Source of the DNA: JANXMY01 sp964251675
GTDB lineage: Bacteria; Armatimonadota; Armatimonadia; Armatimonadales; Capsulimonadaceae
Direction: 5' to 3'
NCBI GenBank assembly: GCA_964251675.1
Contig: CAXUKS010000012.1
Span: 46,853-110,852, forward strand
DNA length: 64,000 nt
Made by a program: the position numbers and the translations under genes. Below the pieces are notes generated by a model. That model did no database searches, was not told the origin of the DNA, and saw nothing but the letters and a program-made list of their open reading frames with translations. Below are positions 8,405 to 15,393 of this stretch, piece after piece; within the stretch, counting starts at the first letter, position 1, and each line of letters opens with the position of its first letter.

Positions 8405-9583
8405 CTATTTTCCTAACATGACGGGCTTGGAGCCGTTGGACTGGCGGAGCAGCAAAATTGGCTTCTGGCGCAGGTCTTTGCCGTAGTGGAACTTGGGCAG
8501 GCGGTTGAGCTGGTCGGCGGTGAAGAACATCACGCCGTCGGCGCGGAACGAGATGCTGTCCGGCCACACCAGCAGCGGCCCTGACGCGACGGTCACGTAC
8601 TTGCCCGTCGGGGTGCGGCGCTTGACGGCATTGTGCTCGTAGTCGGTCAGATAAACGTTCCCGGCGGCGTCGGCTTCAATGCCGTCCGAGGCAAAGCCTT
8701 TGTCGCCCAGGTCTTCTACGGTAGCGGAAACCTGTTCGTTGGTGGCCTTCGGGTCGGCCAGCATCTGCGTGCTGACCCGGTACAGATGATGGCCTTCATT
8801 GGGGCAGTAATAGAGGTACTTGCCGTCGGGCGTCAGCGTCAGCCCGTCTGCCCCCGTGGTGTCACGCTGGGGCGGCACACCCCGCGCCTTGCGCTTCAGC
8901 ACAGGAATGCTTTCCACCACCGGCACAAAGCCCGGCTCCGCCTTTGTGGAAGGGTGGTCGTTCAGGCGGCGGCGGCTTGTGCCCGAGGCTAGATCCACCA
9001 CAACGATCCCGTTGGGGCCTTTCTCGGACGAGTCCGTGATAAACGCGGTTCCGGCTTTGCCCAGCCGCAGGTCCACGCGCACATCGTTCAAGTAGGCGTT
9101 CGGCCCGGCGATCTCAGACGGGAACAATATCTTTCTGACGATTTTATTGGTCGCCAGATCGACGCACACCAGCTTGGGGCCGCCAAACGACACCGGGCTG
9201 GTTTTAATGATGCCTAAATCCAGCAGCCACAGGCGGTCTTTGGCGTCCACGGTCAGGCCCTGTACGGACACCAGACGCTCCGCCTGCGGCCTGCGGCTCA
9301 GGCGGTTGATGGCGGCATTGGGGTAGGCATAGGCTTTGCCGTTTTTGATCTCGCCCGCCGAAAAGGGTCCCTGATCGAAGGCACGGGGGAAGGACATAAA
9401 AATCCGGCCCTTTTGAGAAACGACGACGCCAATCGGGGTCGGGCCATAAAACCGGGCAGCGATGCTGACCGGCGGCGTGCTGGGGACGGTATTAATCGGC
9501 GCGGCCAGGGCGGCAGAGGCGGCAGACGAAAAAAGCAGGGCTGCCGCCAGAGTATTTCGCAGAAAATTTGGGGAGACGTTCAT
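8405..9583 (-). CDS. Major royal jelly/yellow-family beta-propeller, exported
   Basis: A 392-residue secreted protein: signal peptide (MNVSPNFLRNTLAAALLFSS... cleaved after ALAA) then a six-bladed propeller of the royal-jelly/yellow family, which includes bacterial gluconolactonase-like and L-dopachrome-tautomerase-related proteins. Typical stretches are YLNDVRVDLR, AFITDS and GIVVVDLASG. I prefer the ATG at 9583; a GTG at 9604 is an alternative. First gene of a four-gene operon. A clear paralogue lies at 48295-49428. Enzymatic activity is unproven; lactone hydrolysis or ligand binding is possible. Confidence 0.85.
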   Translation of the reverse strand: MNVSPNFLRNTLAAALLFSSAASAALAAPINTVPSTPPVSIAARFYGPTPIGVVVSQKGRIFMSFPRAFDQGPFSAGEIKNGKAYAYPNAAINRLSRRPQAERLVSVQGLTVDAKDRLWLLDLGIIKTSPVSFGGPKLVCVDLATNKIVRKILFPSEIAGPNAYLNDVRVDLRLGKAGTAFITDSSEKGPNGIVVVDLASGTSRRRLNDHPSTKAEPGFVPVVESIPVLKRKARGVPPQRDTTGADGLTLTPDGKYLYYCPNEGHHLYRVSTQMLADPKATNEQVSATVEDLGDKGFASDGIEADAAGNVYLTDYEHNAVKRRTPTGKYVTVASGPLLVWPDSISFRADGVMFFTADQLNRLPKFHYGKDLRQKPILLLRQSNGSKPVMLGK

Positions 9584-9726
9584 GGCCTTTCTGTTACCAC
9601 ACACCGGGCACGGCCAAACCTGCCCGGCCCGGACTTCTAGGTAGGAGTCCTTAAGTTTTGGGGAGATTTATCCGATAATTTTAAAAGTAAGACCAGCTTA
9701 AAAGCCGTTCTAGAACTTGTTCAACT

Positions 9727-10404
9727 ATGTATCCACTGCTACTGACCCTTCAATCGTTCCCGGACATCACGCTGCCTTTGCCCGCTGCCATTCTGCTCGG
9801 ACTGCTGCTGCTGACTTTGCTGCTCTGGGCAGGAAGTCAGGCCCGGATTGCCCGCCGCCATGCGCGGGACGCCGCCGCCGCCAACATTGAGATGGAAGCA
9901 GCCAATACCACGCTGCGCGATCATCAGCAGGAGCTGGAAGAAAGCGCCCAAAGCTTGACGGGCGTGAACACATTGCTGGCACAGGCATCGGGGCGGTTCC
10001 AGGAGCTGTTTCAGGGCCTGCCCGTCGCCTGCGTGTGCTGCGACGGGGATGGGCGCATTATGGAGTGGAACCGGGCTTGGTCGCAGCTTTATGGGATGGA
10101 CAGCCCGCTGGGGCAGAAAGTGACGGCGCTGACGGACACGCCGCTGCTGGCCGAAGCGATTGATGCCGCGCTGGCCGGGGACGCCTGCGAGGGCCTGGAA
10201 TGGACACACCGGCAGGCAGACGGAAGGGATGTGCAGGTCTATTCCAGCTTGTTTCCCCTGCGGGCGGCGGACGGGTCGGTGTCAGGGGTGATCGCGGCGG
10301 ATGTGGACATCAGCGCCCAGCATCAGGCAGAAATCGCCCTGCGGCAGAGCGAAGAGCGGATGCACGCACTTTGCAACACGACCTCGCGGCAGGAGCTGAC
10401 GTAG
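9727..10404 (+). pseudogene. N-terminal half (membrane anchor plus PAS) of a split GGDEF protein
   Basis: 225 codons ending at an in-frame TAG (10402-10404). It has a hydrophobic segment (about residues 15-37), a coiled coil (about 45-95) and a PAS domain (about 100-205, with GDGRIMEWNRAWSQLYGMD). The reading frame continues without another stop through the GAF-PAS-GGDEF part that follows, and the residues after the TAG (EQKTEALLDMGREQFGLEIG) are the normal start of that GAF domain. A C-to-T change of a CAG codon would explain it. Read as one gene with 10432-11841, it spans about 704 codons. Confidence 0.75.
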
Positions 10405-10431
10405 GAACAAAAAACCGAAGCTCTGCTGGAC

Positions 10432-11841
10432 ATGGGCCGGGAGCAGTTCGGGCTGGAAATCGGGATCGTGGCGCGTGTCACAGGTGAGCAGTACGAGGTG
10501 CGCCACGCGCTGTCGCCGGGCGATGCCATTTCCGCAGGCACGAAGCTGACTATGAGCGGGACTTACTGTGCCGAGGCGCTGGCACTGGCCGATGTAGTGG
10601 GCTTTGAGGAAGCCAGGGCCACAGAGCGGCGCGGGACAGTTTCTCATCAAACGGGGCTGGAAGCGTACCTGGGGACGCCCATTCGCGTGAGCGGCGAAAT
10701 CTGGGGGATGCTGTGCTTTGCCGGGCGGCAGCCCCACCCGCGTCTGTTTACGAGCGGCGACCGGGAGCTGGTGCGTCTGATGGCGCAGTGGGTCGGCGGC
10801 GAGATTGCGCGGTGCAAGGCCGAGGAAGCAGTGCAGATGAGCGAGGCCCGGTTCCGCGAGGCGATTGCAGCCATGTCCGAAGGGCTGATCGTGATGGACG
10901 CACAGGGAATCATCCGGCTGTGGAACGACTCGGCGGAGCGCATTCTGGGGGTGACACGCGGGCATGTCGGCGGCTGGCGTCCGCCGCGCCCGGATTTTGC
11001 TGCCGTGCGCGAAGACGGAACCTCGTTCCCGGAAGGCAGCTACCCCCTGATGGCGTCTCTGCGGCGGGGCGAAGTGCAGCAGGGAGTCGTCATGGGCCTG
11101 CCGGTCGGGGGCGGCGCGATGCGTTGGGTGTCGGTCTCTTCGCGCCCGCTGGCGGCCTCGGAGGGCACGGCTCCGGGCGGCGTCGTCGCTACCTTCGCGG
11201 ACATCACGGACCGGCGGCGCGACGAGGCGCAAATTTGCGTTCAGATGGCGCAGATCAAAGAATACACGTCGGTGCTGGAAGACCAGAAGCTGCAGATGGA
11301 GGCGGTCAACGCGGAACTGGAGGCGCTGGCTCTGCGCGACGGGCTGACGGGCCTCGGCAACCGACGGGCGTTTGAGCAGCGGATGACGCTGGAGCTGAGC
11401 CGGGCGGCCCGTTACGGTCATGCCCTGTCGCTGGTGATGCTGGACGTAGACTTCTTCAAAGAATATAATGACACGTTCGGCCATGTTGACGGCGATGAAG
11501 TGCTGCGGATTCTGGCCGATGCCCTGACCGAGCGGGGCCGCGAGACGGATTTTTTCGCCCGCTACGGCGGCGAAGAGTTTGCGATCATCCTGCCCCATAC
11601 CGACGGGGCTGGCGCACTGGTGGTCGCTGAGCGCCTGCGCCGCCGTCTGGAAGCCCTGCGCTGGCCGCGTCGGGCGGTGACGGCAAGCTTCGGTGCGGCG
11701 ACGCTGCACCCGGCGATGACGAAGGAAGAAGACCTGATCCGGGCCGCCGATGCCGCGCTCTATATGGCTAAAAACGCGGGACGCAACCGGGTCAAGCACG
11801 CGCATTCGCTGCCAGACAGCGCGGCGGTGCTTGCGGTCTGA
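10432..11841 (+). CDS. GAF-PAS-GGDEF diguanylate cyclase (C-terminal part of split gene)
   Basis: 469 codons from the first ATG after the TAG. Domains: a GAF domain (residues about 1-130, missing its first dozen residues if translation starts here), PAS (about 140-255, MSEGLIVMDAQGIIRLWNDS), a short coiled coil, then GGDEF (about 300-460). The active-site loop is RYGGEEF and LRDGLTGLGNRRAFEQR opens the domain, so c-di-GMP synthesis is likely. I see no RxxD inhibitory site directly before the loop. Whether it is made depends on readthrough, reinitiation or a sequence error at 10402. Confidence 0.85.
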   Translation: MGREQFGLEIGIVARVTGEQYEVRHALSPGDAISAGTKLTMSGTYCAEALALADVVGFEEARATERRGTVSHQTGLEAYLGTPIRVSGEIWGMLCFAGRQPHPRLFTSGDRELVRLMAQWVGGEIARCKAEEAVQMSEARFREAIAAMSEGLIVMDAQGIIRLWNDSAERILGVTRGHVGGWRPPRPDFAAVREDGTSFPEGSYPLMASLRRGEVQQGVVMGLPVGGGAMRWVSVSSRPLAASEGTAPGGVVATFADITDRRRDEAQICVQMAQIKEYTSVLEDQKLQMEAVNAELEALALRDGLTGLGNRRAFEQRMTLELSRAARYGHALSLVMLDVDFFKEYNDTFGHVDGDEVLRILADALTERGRETDFFARYGGEEFAIILPHTDGAGALVVAERLRRRLEALRWPRRAVTASFGAATLHPAMTKEEDLIRAADAALYMAKNAGRNRVKHAHSLPDSAAVLAV

Positions 11842-11963
11842 GGCTATTTTTGCTCCGCAGTGCTTCTGATATTCTTCTGCTGGCCGGGGGCGTTTATCGT
11901 CTTCGGTTCTTTGCGGTTCCCCGGATTGTTTCCAGCCTATTTCCGCAGCAAACTGCTTTCCTG

Positions 11964-11992
11964 TTGACAAACGGCCCCGGCGTGTGTATAAT
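11964..11992 (+). promoter_or_regulatory. Consensus sigma-70 promoter upstream of exbB
   Basis: TTGACA (11964-11969), a 17-bp spacer and TATAAT (11987-11992), a perfect match to the housekeeping consensus. Transcription would start near 11999 and first cover the structured RNA described next, then exbB. Confidence 0.88.
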
Positions 11993-11998
11993 ATCCCA

Positions 11999-12178
11999 CG
12001 TCGCTGACCCAATGCCGCCGCTGTGCCAATGAAGTCCAGGCGTTTTTATCGGTTTTGGGAACTAAACGCGCAAGGAATCGCTTCATACATTCCATGAAGC
12101 ACAGCTCAAGACAAAACAAGTCTCTGAAAGCTCCCTGTTTGTCGGACGATGCTGTCCGGTTGTAACCGGGGGCTTTTT
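11999..12178 (+). ncRNA. Structured leader RNA or 6S-like small RNA with terminator
   Basis: About 180 nt between the consensus promoter and exbB. Three coaxial helices form a rod: GCTGTGC/GCACAGC (12020-12026 with 12099-12105), ATGAAG/CTTCAT (12029-12034 with 12081-12086) and GCGTTT/AAACGC (12040-12045 with 12064-12069). A GC-rich hairpin (12128-12135 with 12168-12175) then precedes TTTTT at 12174-12178. Inside it, CGGAC/GTCCG (12143-12158) and CCGGTT/AACCGG (12156-12169) exclude each other. It could be a free small RNA such as 6S or an attenuating leader for the exb-tonB genes. I cannot assign it to a known family. Confidence 0.6.
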
Positions 12179-12220
12179 CGTATTTCAGTTTTTCGGATTT
12201 AAAGGAGCATCAGTCCCGAT

Positions 12221-12907
12221 ATGTTCAACCCACTTAGTTTTATGCACGCCGGGGGTCCGGTGATGTGGCCTCTGCTGGCCTGCGCCATCATTGCGGTGGC
12301 CGTGATGATCGAGCGAGCCTGGTTTATCACCCGTGCGTCGGCGGACAACGAGGTGCTTTCGGAGCAGGTGCGCGAGCATCTGACCGCTGGCAAGGTCAAT
12401 GAGGCACTGGCGGTCTGCGACGAGCATCCCGGCCCGGTCTCCGGCCTGCTGGCAAGCGGCATCCGCAACCGCAACATGGACTCGGACACGATTGAGCGGA
12501 CGATGGAAGAGCTGGCCCTGCGCGAGACTCCCCTGCTTTATCGCCGTCTCGGGTGGCTGGATACGATTATCACCATTGCCCCCCTGCTGGGCCTGCTGGG
12601 CACGGTCACCGGTATGATCAAGTCGTTCCATGTCGTCGGCTCGTCCCAGGGCCTGAACAATCCAAACGCGATCACCGGCGGTGTTGCCGAGGCGCTGCTG
12701 GCGACGGCCACGGGACTGGCGATTGCGATTGTGACGCTGGTAGGCTACAACTTCCTGACCGAAAAGGTCAAAGAGATCATCGCCGAAATGGAAATCCGGG
12801 CCACGCAGCTCATGAACATCCTGGCTGGAATGCGCGGCGAGGGCCTGCGAAGTGAAGGGTTGAAGGGCGAGGGGGTGCGCGGTGAAACTACAGCGAGCCG
12901 AGCTTAA
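12221..12907 (+). CDS. exbB: ExbB/TolQ-family proton channel
   Basis: A 228-residue MotA/TolQ/ExbB protein. Membrane segments lie at about residues 15-35, 110-135 and 155-180; the region TIAPLLGLLGTVTGMIKSF is the family hallmark, and the third segment follows GGVAEALLATATGLAIAI. With ExbD it forms the inner-membrane proton channel that energises TonB. Its end overlaps the next exbD by 26 bp. The AAAGGAG sequence sits about 13 nt before the ATG, unusually far. Exb rather than Tol identity rests on the adjacent tonB and receptor. Confidence 0.92.
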   Translation: MFNPLSFMHAGGPVMWPLLACAIIAVAVMIERAWFITRASADNEVLSEQVREHLTAGKVNEALAVCDEHPGPVSGLLASGIRNRNMDSDTIERTMEELALRETPLLYRRLGWLDTIITIAPLLGLLGTVTGMIKSFHVVGSSQGLNNPNAITGGVAEALLATATGLAIAIVTLVGYNFLTEKVKEIIAEMEIRATQLMNILAGMRGEGLRSEGLKGEGVRGETTASRA

Positions 12908-13298
12908 AAAAGCCCGTATCGAGATTATCCCGATGATCGACACCATCTTCTTCCTGCTGGTCTTCTTTATGATCACCAGTATTTCACAGGTGCAGATGTC
13001 GGCCAAGCGGGTGGCCCTCCCGGTCAGCTCGACGGCACAGTCCAAGCCGCTGGAAAAAGTGGTCCTGACGGTCGATGACAAGGGCAACTACTATGTTGAC
13101 CGGGCGCAGGTTCCCTACACGGAGCTGCTGGACGATCTGAAAGCACGGGTGGACGAAAACCCGCATCTGGCCGTCGTCATCAACTGCGACAAGACCCAGC
13201 AGGTCGCGCAGTTTCAGTATGCCCTGAACATCGCCCAGCAGGCGAACCCGGAGCAGCTCATGATTGCGACGACCCCGCAGAACGCCTCGCAGTTTTAG
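12882..13298 (+). CDS. exbD: ExbD/TolR-family biopolymer transporter (first copy)
   Basis: 138 residues, GTG start inside the 3' end of exbB. One N-terminal membrane helix carries the conserved proton-carrying Asp (IIPMIDTIFFLLVFFM, about residues 17-32), followed by a periplasmic domain. It shares the near-identical block ARIEIIPMIDTIFFLLVF with the second copy at 13487 but differs in the periplasmic part, so the motor may use two ExbD types. Its TAG stop is the first codon of a 43-bp inverted-repeat arm. Confidence 0.92.
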   Translation: MKLQRAELKKARIEIIPMIDTIFFLLVFFMITSISQVQMSAKRVALPVSSTAQSKPLEKVVLTVDDKGNYYVDRAQVPYTELLDDLKARVDENPHLAVVINCDKTQQVAQFQYALNIAQQANPEQLMIATTPQNASQF

Positions 13299-13461
13299 GG
13301 ACCTAACCCCCCGGCCCCCTTCCCTAAGAAGGAAGGGGGAGGCAGAAGTCAAGAGACAGATTTAAGAGTAGGGGCAGGCTTATCCCTGCCCTCCTTATTT
13401 TCTCTGTGTTTATCCTGCTCCCCCTTCCTTCTTAGGGAAGGGGGCCGGGGGGTTAGGTCCC
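13298..13461. repeat. 43-bp perfect inverted repeat between the two exbD genes
   Basis: The left arm 13298-13340 and right arm 13419-13461 are exact reverse complements over 43 bp, starting GGGACCTAACCCCCCGGCCC. The 78-nt loop holds a smaller hairpin of the AGGGGCAGGCTTATCCCTGCCCCT type. The left arm begins on the last base of the exbD stop codon. The same core sequence forms the hairpin at 21387-21457. Confidence 0.95.
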
Positions 13462-13486
13462 GGTCTCCGCGAAATTGAAGTAAACT

Positions 13487-13945
13487 ATGAAAAAATGGGT
13501 CAATATCAAAACACCGCCAATGAAGAAGGCCCGCATCGAGATTATCCCGATGATCGATACCATCTTCTTCCTGCTGGTGTTCTTCATGTTCACCAGCCTG
13601 TCGATGGTGAAGATGAAAGGCATGGATGTCAGCCTGCCCAAAGACAGCACCAGCACCGAAGCGCCGCCGCCGCAGGTGGTAGTGACGGTCAACCAGGCCG
13701 GGCAGTATTACCTGAACACCGACACGATTGACGGCAGCAACCTGGTCCCGGAGCTGCAAAGCCGCCTGGATGCCAAGCCGAACACCGTGTTCATCGTCAA
13801 TGTCGATAAGACGCGCCCGACGCAGGACATTATCACGGTGATGGATGCCGTCAACAACATTCACATTCCCGGCAAGCCCACCGACCCGGTGGGCGTGATG
13901 ATTGCCACGCAGCCGGTCAACCCGAACGGCCCCTCGGCTCCGTAA
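13487..13945 (+). CDS. exbD: ExbD/TolR-family biopolymer transporter (second copy)
   Basis: 152 residues with a short cytoplasmic N-terminus, the same ARIEIIPMIDTIFFLLVFFM membrane motif as the first copy (about residues 17-37) and a longer periplasmic domain. Separated from the first exbD by the 43-bp inverted repeat and followed 22 bp later by tonB. It is probably a tandem duplicate that has diverged outside the transmembrane helix. Confidence 0.92.
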   Translation: MKKWVNIKTPPMKKARIEIIPMIDTIFFLLVFFMFTSLSMVKMKGMDVSLPKDSTSTEAPPPQVVVTVNQAGQYYLNTDTIDGSNLVPELQSRLDAKPNTVFIVNVDKTRPTQDIITVMDAVNNIHIPGKPTDPVGVMIATQPVNPNGPSAP

Positions 13946-13967
13946 CTTTTCAAACGGGGTACTTTCT

Positions 13968-14867
13968 ATGAACCAAACAAAACTGCCCGATCCCCGTCTG
14001 GACACGCCGCCCCCGGCAGAAACCCCGGAGCAGCGCGGCACGCTCGGCGGCCGCATCCTCGGCTACTCGTTTCTGGCGTCCGTCGTGATCAACCTCGGCT
14101 GGCTCGGCTGGGTCTCGTCGTCCGACCTGTTTGGCGGCAAAGCGCCTCTGGACCTGCACCCGCAGGTGATCAAGATGGTCAAAATCGCGCAGAAGCCCAA
14201 GCCCAAGCCGCCCGAGAAGAAGCCACCGCCGCCTCCCCCGCCGCCCAAGCAGCCGCCGCCCAAGCCGCTGAAAACGCCGCCTAAGGTGCAGCCCAAACTC
14301 ATCAGGCCCAAAGCCGCCGCGCCGAGGCCCTCGCCCACTCGTGCCGTCCCAACAGCACGCAGCAACCGCAGCGTTTCCAACGTCCCGGCAATGCCATATG
14401 CGCCACCGGCGGATACCGGCCCGGTGAACCCCGGCGTCGAGTCGCATCAGCCGCCGACGCCGCCCGCACCGCCGCAGCCGGATCCGGTTCCAGTGGCCCC
14501 GGTCGCACAGGCTCCCAAGCCTGAGCCAAAACCGACGCCCCCCCCACCGCCGCCGCCAAAAGTGGACCCGCCCAAGCCAAAAGGCTGGGTGCCGATTGAA
14601 TCGCGGGAGGCCATGAATGTGCCAAGCGTGGATGTGTCTGCTGACGGCATTGACGCGGGCAGCATCAACAACAATGAGATCGTCATCAGCTACACCATTG
14701 ACGAGACGGGCCGTGTCAAGGGAGCGCGTATCAAGAAAAGCTGCGGCAGCTCAGAGCTGGATAACCGCGTTCTGGACGCTGTCCGCCGTCAGCGGTGCGC
14801 TCCGGCTATCCAGGACCACATCCCGCGAGAGTCGCGGGAAGAGTTCCATTTCCCGGTCACCAGCTAA
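13968..14867 (+). CDS. tonB: TonB energy transducer
   Basis: 299 residues from the ATG at 13968; a longer frame would overlap exbD. A membrane segment (about residues 30-48, GYSFLASVVINLGWLGW) is followed by a Pro/Lys-rich periplasm-spanning linker (about 70-210) and a C-terminal TonB domain beginning near ISYTIDETGRVKGARI. It carries proton-motive energy from ExbBD to outer-membrane receptors such as the one encoded next. The linker is strongly enriched in PPPPP and KPKP, typical of TonB. Confidence 0.93.
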   Translation: MNQTKLPDPRLDTPPPAETPEQRGTLGGRILGYSFLASVVINLGWLGWVSSSDLFGGKAPLDLHPQVIKMVKIAQKPKPKPPEKKPPPPPPPPKQPPPKPLKTPPKVQPKLIRPKAAAPRPSPTRAVPTARSNRSVSNVPAMPYAPPADTGPVNPGVESHQPPTPPAPPQPDPVPVAPVAQAPKPEPKPTPPPPPPPKVDPPKPKGWVPIESREAMNVPSVDVSADGIDAGSINNNEIVISYTIDETGRVKGARIKKSCGSSELDNRVLDAVRRQRCAPAIQDHIPRESREEFHFPVTS

Positions 14868-14878
14868 CTGGAGAAGGC

Positions 14879-14926
14879 AAGCCCCCTACTCCCCAATCTT
14901 GGGGAACAGGGGGCCGTTTTTCTATT
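14879..14926 (+). terminator. Terminator after tonB
   Basis: GCCCCC...GGGGGC surrounds an inner CCCC-AATCTT-GGGG hairpin and is followed by CGTTTTTC. It resembles the dispersed CCCCAATTCTGGGG repeat but has a U-run, so it can end the exb-tonB transcript before the receptor gene. Confidence 0.65.
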
Positions 14927-15017
14927 TCCGTTTCCTTTTCCGTCCCCGCCGCTCGCCCTGAGCGGCGGAGATGTGAAAATTACATTAAAATTACATCAAA
15001 AAAATTTCCCCGACTTG

Positions 15018-15045
15018 TTGCAGATGCCAATATCTGTGTTACACT
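15018..15045 (+). promoter_or_regulatory. Possible promoter of the TonB-dependent receptor
   Basis: TTGCAG, a 16-bp spacer and TACACT lie downstream of two AAATTACAT direct repeats (about 14976-14999). The interval 14868-15393 has no convincing gene. If this promoter is used, the receptor mRNA has a leader of about 340 nt. Confidence 0.4.
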
Positions 15046-15393
15046 GGTATATCATACAGTTATGAGAGAGCAAAGCCTGCGCCCCAATGCAGCGCTTCAC
15101 GGTCACAGAAAGCTCCTCGGCACTGATGCCACTGCCTTTCATCGATGACCGGCAGACACGGCAGCCACACGGTTTATTCCCACTGTACTTTTGATCTGCA
15201 GAGATTCACTGGCGTTTCTTTATCGCATACGCAGGAGGCATGATGTTCCGCGCACGTAAGGCAGCGGGATTTCTCAGGGATGATGATTTTTGTCCTTGCT
15301 CATTTTCGTCTCGTGTCTGGTTTGTCTCTGAATTTATCTCGTATCGTATTTCGTATCACATTTTTTCGGTTATTCAGAAGGGGGAATATCCAC

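Noticed and set aside
10282..12012. 576-residue minus-strand ORF opposite the GGDEF gene
   Set aside because: No recognisable fold; the opposite strand has GAF, PAS and GGDEF domains.
15100..15200. Possible cobalamin riboswitch because of GCCACTG
   Set aside because: The B12 box and the remaining core were not found; kept only as a low-interest finding.
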